Positions 26,127 to 38,613 of a stretch of DNA of 64,000 nt are shown one piece after another. The stretch is taken from NCBI RefSeq assembly GCF_023276405.1, contig NZ_JALRMO010000001.1, forward strand, positions 8,285,501 to 8,349,500, read 5' to 3'. The stretch's first letter is position 1, and every line of letters starts with the position of its first letter. Source of the stretch: Paenibacillus hamazuiensis (lineage in GTDB: Bacteria > Bacillota > Bacilli > Paenibacillales > NBRC-103111). The position numbers and the translations under genes are program-made. Below the pieces are notes generated by a model. The model had not been told where the DNA came from. It was given only the letters and a program-made list of their open reading frames with translations, and did not search any database.

Positions 26127-29100
26127 ATGCTCTTTGACAGCAAAAAAAGCCGTTTGCTGAGCGAACTGCGGGCCCGGCAAAGGGCTTTTTATCATGTATT
26201 GGCCTTGGTCTGCATTTGGTGTGCGGCTGCGGTTATGTTTCCGCATGTCGGGTACGGTTATGGAAGCAGCGGAGGGAATGTGAATTTTATAGCGGTCTCC
26301 GCAAGTCATTCTCACACCGTCGCATTGAAAAACGACGGCACCGTATGGACCTGGGGAGCCAATAACCATGGACAATTAGGCTATGATACATCCGGATTGG
26401 ACCAAGTCGTGCCTAAGAAGGTTGCGGGATTAGACCATGTCGTTTCCGTTGCGGCCGGCGGCGATCCCAACGACGGCAGCGGCTTTACAGTGGCTCTGCA
26501 AAGCGACGGTACGGTATGGACCTGGGGCAGCAACTCGAAGCGTCAGCTCGGGAACGGCGGGGCTTCGGACACCGGCTCCCCCGTGAAAGTCATGGAAATG
26601 GTTTCCGGCTATGGAGTTGAATTGAATGTTGGAACTGCCGGTTCCATTGCTTCGGTAGCTGCCGGCTTTAATCATGCGGCTGTACTTACCGAAAACGGCC
26701 GTGTTTACGTTTGGGGCGACAACCAATACGGTCAGCTCGGACTTGGCAGCGGCGTGACGAATTCGCAATATGCCAAGCTTGTAGTTGATAACGCGGGTAC
26801 CGGAACATTATCCGGCATCAAGCAGATCAGCCTGGGCGGTTACCACAGCTTGGCGTTAACTGTCGACGGGAACGTATGGGCTTGGGGAGAAAATTCACGA
26901 GGTCAACTCGGCGTAGGCGATACGAACCTCAGAACTAAGCCTCAGCTTGTGCTGCAGCCTGCGGCAGAGGGTTCGAATGCATTGGCGGGGATTCGGCAAA
27001 TTTCCGCAGGAAGCTATCATTCTGTGGCTATCTACGAAAACGATTCTACTCGCTTTGCGCTTGGTTGGGGAAGTAATCAGTACGGCCAGCTTGGAATTGG
27101 CGCGACATCCCTGGCAGTCCCATTGCCACAATATGTGATGGTAAATGCAGCGGACCCCGAGACGACGGCCGTAAGGCTGGCAGCCGGTGGAGATCATACT
27201 TTGATTACGCTTGGTTCTGCAGGAGCTGAAACACTTGCTTCCTTTGGCAGAAATGACGCAGGCCAACAAGGTCGCCTTGAGATGGATGTAAACACGACAA
27301 CGCTCACGGCAGTGTACGACCTTCCGATGGTAAGCGGTGTGGCCGCAGGAGAAAAATCTTCTTTTGCTCTTGACTCTTCAGGCCGCTTGTACGCTTGGGG
27401 CGACAACCAGCATAGCCAATTGGGTACCGGCGGTGCTCTGAAGTTCGGTACGCCGACACCTGTATCTTTCGATGGCGTAGTCGTTGCCGCTTCCAATTAT
27501 AAGGAAGGTGCTTCGGGAGTGAGCTACAAAATCAGTTTTACGCCGAAATCGGATATAACGTCGAGCAATAGAATCGTGTTATCGATCCCTGATGAGTTTA
27601 TGGATAGGCGCGCAACTCTGAACGAGACGGAAATTGCACTAAACGGCCAGTCGATCGAGTCGATAAGTAACGACGACTATTTGTACATAACACCAAAGAA
27701 TACCGTTAGCGCGGGAACCCTGGCCACATTAACGTTTAATTCCGGCTCAGGATTGAAGACAGTGAACAGCTACGGTGCGTATGCTTTTAAAGTCAGAACT
27801 GACAATGATGCGTCCCCGGCGGAAGGTTATCTCACGGTGCTTCCCTTGTTACCGAAGCTGATCTCTCTTTCGGTTTCCGATGTGCCGATTGACCTCTTAT
27901 CTTCGAACGACCAACAATATAAGATCGATAAGGAAAGCACCGTCAGCAGCATCGTAATCAAGGCTGCGGCACAGGACGGTGTTATCTTCGTCAATCATTT
28001 GCCGTATGAATCAGCCGGAATCAGTCTCCCCCTTGAGCCGGGGACTAATGCGGTCACGATTGAGGTCAGGGCTGCTAATGGAAACATTGAGTATTATTTC
28101 TTACGGGTCAATAGAGGCTTTGAAACACCGCCTCCGAGTCAAGAAGAGAATGGATTTCGCGATTATGATTACCGTGAAATGGTAGCTGTTCGGCCGACAT
28201 CGGACGGCGGTTACATTATGATTTTGAAAGGCAGCACCTATGTTTTTTCGGACAATACCTACAAAATCGGCAAAACCGATGCAAGCGGAAATTTGCTCTG
28301 GGTCCAAACATACCCCGACAATGTGGCGGATGTTTTGGAAACGTCGCCTGGAAAATATTTACTGATGGTCAACAATGATTCCGGGGTTAGCGTGGTTCCG
28401 ATTGTTCTAAAACCATCTCCTTCCAACGAAAATTTATTTCAAGTTCTATCCTCCAATCTGATGGAACCAGGAGCTGCCGGGTGGTCACTTGCCTCAACGC
28501 AGGACGGATTCATCGCTGCGGCAACAGCGGCGTCACCGGACGGGAGAATGATCGTCATAAAAGGAACATTAAGTTCTGACGGCTCGGTAACGAACATAAC
28601 AAAAGACTATTTCTCAGCGCCGACGGGTTGGAATATCTCCCGGATTTCCGGGATTAAAAAACTGGCCCATCATGGTCCGGGCGACCAATATGCAATAGCA
28701 GCCAACATTAACGTTCCGGATATCGAAGAATACGCTGTTTATTTGTGGAAAATTACAGCAGGAACAACTTCTCTTATTAAAGAAAATGAACTTATAATTG
28801 GTAATTCAGACTCCGACACGGACTATAGTTCCAAAAGTGCTTACGGCGTGACGGAAACCGAAGCGGGAAATATCGTTATTGCCGGGTCAGACAGCGTTTG
28901 GTTACCCGAAATTTATCAGAATTTTAACATCATGTGGGTTGCCCAATTAAAGTCGGATTTTAGTGGTACCGAATGGCAAAATATGTACATGCCGGGCGAG
29001 GTTCATTCGATTGATGCTGTGAAAGATGGCGGCTTTATCATTGCAGGTCAAGCTGCCGGCCTGCGAGGGCTGGCTATTAAGTTGGACAGATATGGCGGTA

Positions 29101-30518
29101 TCGTGTGGGCGTATTCGGGTGTAGAACGATTTAACGCTGAGTCCTATTATGATAGGGCGATCCAAACGCAGGATGGCGGGTATTTTTTAACGGGTCGGAT
29201 GTTCAGTGAGGTTATCCGGGCATTTTCCGAAAAGCTGAAGGGTCCCGATGTGAGCCTGTCCACATTGTCAGTGACTCCGTTAACGGAAGCGCTCAGCTTT
29301 AATTCTGAAACTCTCACTTATAACGTAAAAGCCGCAGCTGAGACTAGCAGCGTAGTGGTAACTCCAACCCTGCAGCACGGTTCATTTGCCAGCATCAAAG
29401 TAAACGGAGTATCCACGGCTGACGGTACTTCCCAAACCGTCGCGCTAACAGGCAGTGTAACGCCGATTTACGTGGAAGTGACGGGGTACGATAACGCAAC
29501 GAAGAGGACATATACGGTGAACGTACAACGTGCCGCTTCCGGCGAAACCGGTATTGAAGGAATTTATTATAACGGAACAACGCTTTCCAGAACTGAAAAT
29601 GCATTTAACCTATCGGTTCCTTACAACACGACGAGCGTCACATTAAATGTGACCACGAAGGATGAGAACGCGCAGATTGGCTTGCATTCTACGGTCACTG
29701 GGGTAACTTATTCCGGAAAATCGCTTATTTTCAGTGGTTTGGTAGCTGGGGAAAGCAAAACGGCAAATCTTGTAGTGTATGCTCCGAACGGCACAGCGTC
29801 ACAAGAGTACCCGATCACCGTTACGACTGCGCCCGACCCTAATAGCAGCATGGTATCGGAAATCAAGTACAAGGACGGCGCGATTTCACGGGCCGGCAGC
29901 AGTTTTACGTTGTCCGTCCCGTATGAAGTCACGGCGGTAGCTCTCGACGTTGGGCTGAACAATGAGGCCGCAGCAATCAGCGTTCCGGCGGATACGGTGA
30001 CGGGAGTCACGTATTCCGGCAGGACCATCACGTTCCCTTCGCTTACCGTTGGGACCAATTCAGTCACTATGTCGGTTTATGCGCCGAATCGGGCTATCGA
30101 ACAGTACAAGATCGATATTTTCCGGGCATCTATGCAGCAGACGGTGAATTTGCCGAAACCGGATATCAGCTACGTCTCGGATACGATCAAGGAAATCGGA
30201 TTCAGCAATATACCGGACGGGGTATCGATTTATTATACTCTCGACGGCAGCGTGCCGACATCGTCAAGCTTACTCTACGATAAAACTAAGAAAATCCGGC
30301 TTGAAGCCAAGGTGGTTTTCAAAGCGATTGCGGTAAAACAAGGTATGAAAAACAGCGACGTATATACTTATACGTTTGATCGCCGTACAAGTGCAGAAGA
30401 TATTTTATCCAAGATCAAAGGCGGGGCAGATGTAACGGGGGATGGCGTGTTTGACGTCAAGGACGTCGAATATTGGCTGAAAAAAATCGAACCGGTCAAA
30501 ATATTTACTTCGGAGTAA
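26127..30518 (+). CDS. Giant secreted RCC1/cadherin-like protein with dockerin-like C-terminus
   Basis: A 1463-residue protein. Its leader (MLFDSKKSRLLSELRARQR, then a hydrophobic VLALVCIWCAAAVMF) resembles that of the 1029-aa protein, including the long charged N-region. RCC1 repeats cover about 52-455 (HTVALKNDGTVWTWGANNHG). A cadherin-like domain lies near 576-661. A second propeller-like region, 675-1038, has repeats such as TQDGGYFLTG and KDGGFIIAGQ. Three cadherin-like domains (1040-1335) and a CHB_HEX-like domain (1343-1411) follow. It ends in an EF-hand, DVTGDGVFDVKDVEYWLKKI, at about 1430. Start ATG 26127 follows AAGGAGGG; an ATG at 26085 lies before that site. No wall-sorting signal seen. 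Confidence 0.8.
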   Translation: MLFDSKKSRLLSELRARQRAFYHVLALVCIWCAAAVMFPHVGYGYGSSGGNVNFIAVSASHSHTVALKNDGTVWTWGANNHGQLGYDTSGLDQVVPKKVAGLDHVVSVAAGGDPNDGSGFTVALQSDGTVWTWGSNSKRQLGNGGASDTGSPVKVMEMVSGYGVELNVGTAGSIASVAAGFNHAAVLTENGRVYVWGDNQYGQLGLGSGVTNSQYAKLVVDNAGTGTLSGIKQISLGGYHSLALTVDGNVWAWGENSRGQLGVGDTNLRTKPQLVLQPAAEGSNALAGIRQISAGSYHSVAIYENDSTRFALGWGSNQYGQLGIGATSLAVPLPQYVMVNAADPETTAVRLAAGGDHTLITLGSAGAETLASFGRNDAGQQGRLEMDVNTTTLTAVYDLPMVSGVAAGEKSSFALDSSGRLYAWGDNQHSQLGTGGALKFGTPTPVSFDGVVVAASNYKEGASGVSYKISFTPKSDITSSNRIVLSIPDEFMDRRATLNETEIALNGQSIESISNDDYLYITPKNTVSAGTLATLTFNSGSGLKTVNSYGAYAFKVRTDNDASPAEGYLTVLPLLPKLISLSVSDVPIDLLSSNDQQYKIDKESTVSSIVIKAAAQDGVIFVNHLPYESAGISLPLEPGTNAVTIEVRAANGNIEYYFLRVNRGFETPPPSQEENGFRDYDYREMVAVRPTSDGGYIMILKGSTYVFSDNTYKIGKTDASGNLLWVQTYPDNVADVLETSPGKYLLMVNNDSGVSVVPIVLKPSPSNENLFQVLSSNLMEPGAAGWSLASTQDGFIAAATAASPDGRMIVIKGTLSSDGSVTNITKDYFSAPTGWNISRISGIKKLAHHGPGDQYAIAANINVPDIEEYAVYLWKITAGTTSLIKENELIIGNSDSDTDYSSKSAYGVTETEAGNIVIAGSDSVWLPEIYQNFNIMWVAQLKSDFSGTEWQNMYMPGEVHSIDAVKDGGFIIAGQAAGLRGLAIKLDRYGGIVWAYSGVERFNAESYYDRAIQTQDGGYFLTGRMFSEVIRAFSEKLKGPDVSLSTLSVTPLTEALSFNSETLTYNVKAAAETSSVVVTPTLQHGSFASIKVNGVSTADGTSQTVALTGSVTPIYVEVTGYDNATKRTYTVNVQRAASGETGIEGIYYNGTTLSRTENAFNLSVPYNTTSVTLNVTTKDENAQIGLHSTVTGVTYSGKSLIFSGLVAGESKTANLVVYAPNGTASQEYPITVTTAPDPNSSMVSEIKYKDGAISRAGSSFTLSVPYEVTAVALDVGLNNEAAAISVPADTVTGVTYSGRTITFPSLTVGTNSVTMSVYAPNRAIEQYKIDIFRASMQQTVNLPKPDISYVSDTIKEIGFSNIPDGVSIYYTLDGSVPTSSSLLYDKTKKIRLEAKVVFKAIAVKQGMKNSDVYTYTFDRRTSAEDILSKIKGGADVTGDGVFDVKDVEYWLKKIEPVKIFTSE

Positions 30519-30532
30519 AAGGTTATTAAGTC

Positions 30533-30582
30533 AAAAAAAGTGGCGGTTTCCCGGCATGATTGCCGGAAACCGCCACTTTTTT
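30533..30582 (+). terminator. Terminator between the third surface gene and mtnA (bidirectional)
   Basis: AAAAAAAGTGGCGGTTTCC (from 30533) pairs with GGAAACCGCCACTTTTTT (30565-30582), forming one of the longest stems in the window. It has A and T tracts on both sides, so it can serve both converging units. Confidence 0.85.
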
Positions 30583-30741
30583 GGTAATGAGGAATATTTT
30601 TTCATATTGTTGCTGCAATCATTCGCCCGGTTCTTCGTAGAGCCTCACGGCATCCCCAAGTAAGAAGTGCCCTTTCCGTTCGCCTATACCATACCTGAGG
30701 TACGGCAGTACCGAAAACCGCGGCAGATCGGAGCAGCAAAA

Positions 30742-31836
30742 CTACTCAAACAGCTTCCGCAAATTTTCCTCATAAGGCGCGCGGACGATGCCCTTCTCCG
30801 TAATGATCGCCGTCACGTACTCGCTTGGCGTAATGTCGAACGCCGGGTTGAACACCTTGATGCCCTGCGGCGCCGTACGTTTGCCGAAGCCTTGCGTGAT
30901 CTCGTCTTCGTGGCGCTCCTCGATCGGAATTTCGGCACCGGTCGGCGTCGTCAGGTCGATCGTCGACATCGGGCACGCGACGTAAAACGGAATGCCGTGA
31001 GCTTTGGCCAGCACGGCGACGCTGTACGTGCCGATCTTGTTGGCGACGTCGCCGTTTGCGGCAACCCGGTCCGTGCCGACGATGACGGCCTGTACCATGC
31101 CCTTCGACATGACGTAGCCGGCCATGTTGTCGCAGATCAGCGTCACATCGACGCCGGCCTGCTGCAGCTCGAACGCCGTCAGGCGCGCGCCCTGCAGCAC
31201 GGGACGCGTCTCGTCGGCGTACACCTTCAGCCGCATGCCGCGCTCCTGCGCGAGGTACATCGGCGCAAGCGCCGTGCCGTAACGCGCGGTGGCGAGTCCG
31301 CCGGCGTTGCAGTGCGTGAGCACACCCATGCCGTCCTCGAACAACGATAGCGCGTGCTCTCCGATGAGGCGGCACGTTTCCTCGTCCTCGGCTTGAATCT
31401 GCTTCGCTTCGTCCAGCAGCGCCGCCTTCAAAGCATCCGGCTGCACGCCCTGCTCAGCCAGCGCCGCAGCCCGCGCCCGCATCCGGTCGAGCGCCCAAAA
31501 CAAATTCACCGCCGTCGGGCGGCTGGTGGCCAAATAATCGCACTGGCGGCCGACCTCCGCCACCAGAGCGGCGCTGTCCCCGGCGGCATCCCGCACGCCG
31601 AGGTAAACCCCGAACGCCGCGGCGATCCCGATAGCCGGCGCCCCGCGCACCTTCAAATGCTTGATCGCTTCCCACACCTCTTCGGAGGTGGTCAGCTCCA
31701 AATAAACGATTTCCTCCGGCAGCAGCCGCTGATCCAGCAAATCGAGATGCTTTTCGTTCCAGCGCACCGATTGCAGCCAGCCTTCAGCGGGAGACGGCGC
31801 TCCCGCAGTCGTGTCCGTTCCAGTCCCATTTGTCAT
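30742..31836 (-). CDS. mtnA: S-methyl-5-thioribose-1-phosphate isomerase
   Basis: A 364-residue enzyme of the methionine salvage pathway, converting methylthioribose-1-phosphate to methylthioribulose-1-phosphate in the cytoplasm. Visible family motifs are [19 protein letters not shown] near residue 60, [18 protein letters not shown] with the catalytic cysteine, and [18 protein letters not shown] with the catalytic aspartate. Length matches the family. Start is ATG 31836 with AAGAGGA upstream. It lies 231 bases after mtnK on the same strand, giving the mtnK-mtnA order found in Bacillus. The intervening gap carries a copy of the dispersed intergenic repeat. Related eIF2B-like proteins are unlikely given the catalytic motifs. 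Confidence 0.94.
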   Translation of the reverse strand: MTNGTGTDTTAGAPSPAEGWLQSVRWNEKHLDLLDQRLLPEEIVYLELTTSEEVWEAIKHLKVRGAPAIGIAAAFGVYLGVRDAAGDSAALVAEVGRQCDYLATSRPTAVNLFWALDRMRARAAALAEQGVQPDALKAALLDEAKQIQAEDEETCRLIGEHALSLFEDGMGVLTHCNAGGLATARYGTALAPMYLAQERGMRLKVYADETRPVLQGARLTAFELQQAGVDVTLICDNMAGYVMSKGMVQAVIVGTDRVAANGDVANKIGTYSVAVLAKAHGIPFYVACPMSTIDLTTPTGAEIPIEERHEDEITQGFGKRTAPQGIKVFNPAFDITPSEYVTAIITEKGIVRAPYEENLRKLFE

Positions 31837-31871
31837 AACAAATCCTCTTTCTTCATAAAGTCATGAGCAAT

Positions 31872-31902
31872 GTAAATGGAAAAACTCCAGTTAAATTTGC
31901 CC
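31872..31902. repeat. Dispersed intergenic repeat copy in the mtnK-mtnA gap
   Basis: GTAAATGGAAAAACTCCAG followed by TTAAATT matches the repeat family seen at 5681-5872. The rest of the 231-nt gap shows nothing I can name. Confidence 0.5.
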
Positions 31903-32067
31903 AAGTCCTGTGCAGTCAACTTCCGACCTATCACTGCGGAGAGGGTCATCAGGCGGCAGGCAGAAGGTGGTGTTGGCATAAGGCGGCTTGCAGGTTTGCT
32001 CTACAAGCTGCGATAGCCTCACGTCCCGCTTATCCGCCACTTGCTTGGCCGCTCCCTAAACTCCGGT

Positions 32068-33273
32068 CTACTCCAACGCCCGCTTCGCCACGTTCAGCAA
32101 ATCGTCGATGCTGCCTGCCTGGCGATGCTGCTTGATCAGCGTCGTGCCGATAGCAAGCGAGATGCGCTGAGCGCGTTCCTTCGCCGCGGCGTCCTCCAGC
32201 TTGTTAATGTCGGCGACTTGAGCCAGGCCGTACACGCGGCGCACCATTTTGCAGCCGGTGTAACCGAGCGTATCCTGCAGCAGCTGCTGCATGTATACGT
32301 CCTGGTAACCCGGCGTTTTCGCCATCCGGTCGACGACTCGCTCGTTCCACAAAGCGCGGAATTCGCGGTCGAAGCCTGTCCATACGTCGCGGATCGTATC
32401 CAGCAAATACCCCCGGTAATCGGCGCGGCTCGCCGCGTCCGGGCTCCATCCTTCCTGTGCGGCGAAATTCAGCAGCAAATTCGCAAAAACCGCGCCGATA
32501 TCGAAGCCCATCGGGCCGTAGTAGGCGAACTCAGGGTCGATGACCTTCGTCGAATCCGCTTTGATGAAAATACTTCCCGTGTGCAGGTCTCCGTGAAGCA
32601 GCGCCTGCGCATGGGTCAGGAAGCTTTCGCGCAGCCGCGCCACTTCCAGATGCAGCTCGGTATCCTGCCAAATTTGTTCAACCGCATCCTGAATGCGCGG
32701 ATCCACATTGTTCGTGTCGGCGTTTCTATAAGGGTCGTCGAAGATCAGATCCTCGGTAATTTTGCAAAGCTCCGGATTGACGAACTGCTTGACGCGGTTC
32801 TTTTTCTCCTGCTGGTTCATGCCGAAGTCCGACGTGAAAAAGAGCGTGCGCGCCAGAAATCGGCTGATGTGTCCGGCAAAAAGCGGATATTTATTGCGCT
32901 CCATGAGGCCTTTGCGCATGATTACGTGGTCGCTGAGATCCTGCATCACCGTGAGCGCCAGGTCCGGTTCGTACGCATACACATGCGGCACGAGGTCCGG
33001 GCACAGCGATTCCTGGATCATCAGCGCTTCGCTTTCGATTCGGGCCCGGTCGAGCGTGAGCGGCCACGATTCGCCGACGACTTTGGCATATGGGAGCGCC
33101 TGCTTCAGAATAATGCTTTTTCCCGTAGCCGGTTCGCTGATATGAAACACCAGATTCAAATTGCCGTCGCCGATTTCGCGGCTGACCAGCTCGCCGCCGG
33201 GCGTGAACAAATCGGGCAGCTTGCGGGCATATTCGATCGCTTCGGCTTCCGTCAGAGCATGATATTTACCCAT
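32068..33273 (-). CDS. mtnK: S-methyl-5-thioribose kinase
   Basis: A 401-residue kinase that phosphorylates methylthioribose, the step before MtnA. It has an aminoglycoside-phosphotransferase-like fold: the nucleotide loop GDGNLNLVFHISE near residue 36, catalytic HGDLHTGSIF at about 230, and metal-binding VIDPEFAYYGPMGFDIG at about 247. Length is normal for MtnK. Start is ATG 33273 preceded by GGAGG. A TATACT -10 box lies about 50 bases upstream on the minus strand. I see no S-box (SAM) riboswitch in the 190 bases upstream, although Bacillus mtnKA is controlled by one. Confidence 0.95.
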   Translation of the reverse strand: MGKYHALTEAEAIEYARKLPDLFTPGGELVSREIGDGNLNLVFHISEPATGKSIILKQALPYAKVVGESWPLTLDRARIESEALMIQESLCPDLVPHVYAYEPDLALTVMQDLSDHVIMRKGLMERNKYPLFAGHISRFLARTLFFTSDFGMNQQEKKNRVKQFVNPELCKITEDLIFDDPYRNADTNNVDPRIQDAVEQIWQDTELHLEVARLRESFLTHAQALLHGDLHTGSIFIKADSTKVIDPEFAYYGPMGFDIGAVFANLLLNFAAQEGWSPDAASRADYRGYLLDTIRDVWTGFDREFRALWNERVVDRMAKTPGYQDVYMQQLLQDTLGYTGCKMVRRVYGLAQVADINKLEDAAAKERAQRISLAIGTTLIKQHRQAGSIDDLLNVAKRALE

Positions 33274-33466
33274 GGTTCAATGTTCCTCCATTAATCCAAT
33301 CTGAAAACTACCATTCTTATAGTATATAGGAAATTCGAATCCAGGGGAATAACCGGGCGAAAGCGGCCGGACCTCTTTTACAAATAATTCACACCCCGAT
33401 AATACGGCTTTAATTTTTACACACTAAAATAATAAACAAATGCAGGCGAATACGGAGGTCGAAAAA

Positions 33467-33631
33467 ATGAAAGTGTTGAGCCGCATCCTGATGGCCGCTG
33501 CCGCTCTTGGCGTCGTTGCAACGCTCGGTTTGTACGCTCCGGAGACTTCGCCGGCGACTGCGAACCCGATGAAAGCGAATTACGCGCAGTATGAACGGAT
33601 TCAAACGAATATGTACGTGGACCGGAAATAA
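33467..33631 (+). CDS. Small secreted or membrane-anchored peptide
   Basis: A 54-residue protein with a classic signal-like start (MKVLSRILMAAAALGVVATL) and a short polar tail ending QTNMYVDRK. Start is ATG 33467 behind GGAGG at 33455. It is followed at once by a strong terminator, so it is a one-gene unit. I do not recognise it; no lipobox cysteine is present. Confidence 0.6.
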   Translation: MKVLSRILMAAAALGVVATLGLYAPETSPATANPMKANYAQYERIQTNMYVDRK

Positions 33632-33646
33632 TTTTAAAATATAGGG

Positions 33647-33682
33647 AAAAAGGGATGGCGGAAACGCCGTCCCCTTTTTTTT
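33647..33682 (+). terminator. Terminator after the small secreted peptide
   Basis: AAAAAGGGATGGCG (33647-33660), GAAA loop, CGCCGTCCCC, then eight T. Near-perfect stem. Confidence 0.85.
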
Positions 33683-33721
33683 GCAGACAGCTTAGCGAGG
33701 CTGACTGGAAGACAACCACCG

Positions 33722-33889
33722 TTAAAACCGCTGTCTGCGATGCTCCACCAAATCGATCGCGCCGAGCACCATATGGGCAAGGCCGAAACCGGCTACGGCT
33801 GCGGCCGCCATCGGGTATTTACCTCTTAAAACGACGCCGGAAGCAGTGACGGCAGTTCCAAGTACGGCAGGAATGAGTCCTTCGCGCAT
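33722..33889 (-). CDS. Small predicted membrane protein
   Basis: A 55-residue ORF starting MREGLIPAVLGTAVTASG, with two hydrophobic segments (about 5-20 and 27-47; GFGLAHMVLGAIDLVE) and a basic end HRRQRF. A GTGAGGTTG ribosome site lies 9 bases upstream of the ATG at 33889. It converges with the small peptide gene's terminator. The composition looks like a genuine small bacillar membrane protein; function unknown. Confidence 0.55.
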   Translation of the reverse strand: MREGLIPAVLGTAVTASGVVLRGKYPMAAAAVAGFGLAHMVLGAIDLVEHRRQRF

Positions 33890-33976
33890 GGCATATCAAC
33901 CTCACTTTTCGCGTGGATGTGGTGTTGCCTTCTTAGGGTTGTTTGGCGGGGGCGGAATTATACTTGCCGTGTCACA

Positions 33977-34006
33977 TTGCATTAAATTGCCTGCACCCCG
34001 TATAAT
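33977..34006 (+). promoter_or_regulatory. Sigma-A promoter of the DUF1802 gene
   Basis: TTGCAT (33977-33982) and a perfect TATAAT (34001-34006), 18 nt apart, 40-45 nt before the start codon. Confidence 0.6.
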
Positions 34007-34045
34007 TATCGACATAATATTAGTAATGAAAGGCAGGGGACGAAG

Positions 34046-34615
34046 GTGAACATGCCGATAGCGCTGAAGGAGTGGGCCGTGGCAGTGCAGGCTTTGCGTC
34101 AAGGGAAGCAGATCATCATCATGCGAAAAGGGGGAATCCGTGAGGAAACGAAAGATTTTCAAATCGAAAGCGACGCTTTCTTCCTGTTTCCGACCTACGA
34201 GCACCAGAAAAGCGGGCTGCTGAAGCCGGAGCATGCGGACAGCCTGCAGGACACGCTTAAAAGCTGGGAGCCCGGGCAAACGACGACGGTGGTGGATACT
34301 TATGCCGAACTGGCGGAAGATATAGAGATAAGCGACCAGGCCGATCTGGACAAGCTGGCCCCTTTTCACATTTGGACGGACAGCTTTGCCGAGGAGAGGT
34401 TAAAGTGGAAACGAAATAATCCGCTTCATGTGATGGTCCTGCGGGTGTATTCACTCGAACAACCGGCAACACTTTCAATAGAGGAATCCTATAACGGATG
34501 CAAGTCATGGATACAGCTAAATGCCGATCTGGGCGGGATAAAAAGAAGTCCCGTGCTGAGCGATGCGGAATTTTCCGAGGCTCTGGCCCGGATAAAGCAG
34601 GCATTACGGGGTTAG
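34046..34615 (+). CDS. DUF1802 family protein
   Basis: A 189-residue soluble protein. ALKEWAVAVQALRQGKQIII and IMRKGGIREE near the start, then FFLFPTYEHQ and LKPEH, match the DUF1802 pattern as I know it. The FHIWTDSFAEERLKWK segment near residue 122 and the terminal SDAEFSEALARI fit too. Molecular function is not established. It may start at GTG 34046 or ATG 34052; AGGGGACGAAGG upstream serves either. Its own promoter precedes it, and suf has a separate promoter downstream. Confidence 0.8.
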   Translation: MNMPIALKEWAVAVQALRQGKQIIIMRKGGIREETKDFQIESDAFFLFPTYEHQKSGLLKPEHADSLQDTLKSWEPGQTTTVVDTYAELAEDIEISDQADLDKLAPFHIWTDSFAEERLKWKRNNPLHVMVLRVYSLEQPATLSIEESYNGCKSWIQLNADLGGIKRSPVLSDAEFSEALARIKQALRG

Positions 34616-34660
34616 TTTACTTTTTATATAAAAATGTATAAAAAATGAACTTTTAGTTCT

Positions 34661-34688
34661 TTATTGATTTCAACTGGTAAGTTATAAT
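34661..34688 (+). promoter_or_regulatory. Promoter of the suf operon
   Basis: TTATTG (34661-34666) and TATAAT (34683-34688), spaced 16 nt, in an AT-rich stretch before sufC. Confidence 0.55.
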
Positions 34689-34698
34689 AAAATTATTA

Positions 34699-34732
34699 TT
34701 GAGAATCACTGAGAATCATTTAGAATGATTCT
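34699..34732. promoter_or_regulatory. Fur-box-like operator upstream of suf
   Basis: AGAATCATT (34712-34720), TAG, AATGATTCT (34724-34732) is a perfect 9-bp inverted repeat. It is preceded by a second TGAGAATCA unit (34700-34708). TGAGAATCATT is a classic half of Fur boxes. The site lies just after the -10 box, so a bound repressor would block transcription. PerR or Zur binding cannot be excluded. Confidence 0.55.
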
Positions 34733-34789
34733 TATGTAATATAAGTTACAACAATAAACTCACTAAAAGTGGTTGGAGGCATGAATTCA

Positions 34790-35620
34790 ATGGCAAATGC
34801 ACCGAAGTTTACTATAGACGGTTTGAGGGCGACTGTCGAAGGGAAAGAGATTTTGAAAGGCCTCAGCATCGAAATCAAAGGCGGCGAAGTACATGCGATC
34901 ATGGGACCGAACGGTACCGGTAAAAGTACGCTCGCATCCGCGATCATGGGCCATCCGAAATATGAAATTACCGAAGGCAGCATCTCGCTCGACGGCGAAG
35001 ACGTTCTGGAGATGGCCGTCGACGAAAGAGCGCGCGCAGGCCTGTTCCTCGCAATGCAGTATCCGAGCGAAATCGCCGGCGTGACGAACGCGGACTTCCT
35101 GCGCAGCGCCATCAACGCCCGCCGCGGCGAAGGCAACGAGATTTCCCTGATCAAGTTCATCCGCCAAATGGAAGCGAAAATGAAGGAACTCGAAATGAAT
35201 CCGGAGTTCGCGCACCGTTACTTGAACGAAGGTTTCTCCGGCGGCGAGAAGAAGCGCAACGAGATTTTGCAAATGATGCTGCTTGAGCCGCGCATTTGCA
35301 TTTTGGACGAAATCGACTCCGGTCTCGACATCGACGCTCTGCGCATCGTGGCAGCCGGCGTGAACGCGCTCCGCAGCGAAGACCGCGGATTCCTGATTAT
35401 CACCCACTATCAGCGTTTGCTGAACTATATCAAACCGGACTTCGTTCACGTCATGATGCAAGGCCGCATCGTCAAATCCGGCGGTCCCGAGCTCGCCGAG
35501 CGTCTGGAGAACGAAGGCTACGACTGGATTAAAGAAGAACTGGGCATCGTCGATGAAACGGTAGGCCAAGATACGGAAGAATTCAAAGTGCCGATGAACA
35601 CGACTGCGCCGAAATATTGA
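34790..35620 (+). CDS. sufC: Fe-S cluster assembly ATPase SufC
   Basis: The 276-residue ATPase of the SUF scaffold complex SufBCD. It has Walker [10 protein letters not shown] at about 42, ABC signature SGGEKKRNE at about 150, Walker [14 protein letters not shown], and ITHYQRLL with the switch histidine. It is slightly longer than usual because of a C-terminal tail ending NTTAPKY. I chose ATG 34790 (MANAPKF) because GGAGG lies 10 bases upstream; ATG 34781 and GTG 34769 are too close to or before that site. First gene of a sufCDSUB operon in the Bacillus order. Control by an iron regulator is suggested by the operator upstream. Confidence 0.96.
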   Translation: MANAPKFTIDGLRATVEGKEILKGLSIEIKGGEVHAIMGPNGTGKSTLASAIMGHPKYEITEGSISLDGEDVLEMAVDERARAGLFLAMQYPSEIAGVTNADFLRSAINARRGEGNEISLIKFIRQMEAKMKELEMNPEFAHRYLNEGFSGGEKKRNEILQMMLLEPRICILDEIDSGLDIDALRIVAAGVNALRSEDRGFLIITHYQRLLNYIKPDFVHVMMQGRIVKSGGPELAERLENEGYDWIKEELGIVDETVGQDTEEFKVPMNTTAPKY

Positions 35621-35641
35621 TAGGGAGGAGACGATACGAAG

Positions 35642-38587
<2,946 letters not shown>

Positions 38588-38613
38588 GTTTTTTAATACA
38601 GGAGGGATAAACG

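Noticed and set aside
16980-30518. S-layer (SLH) or LPXTG-anchored proteins
   Set aside because: I looked at the termini of all three large proteins and found neither SLH repeats nor an LPXTG sorting signal. Their C-termini are EF-hand-like.
33274-33466. SAM (S-box) riboswitch before mtnK
   Set aside because: Conserved S-box segments were not found on the minus strand in this interval.
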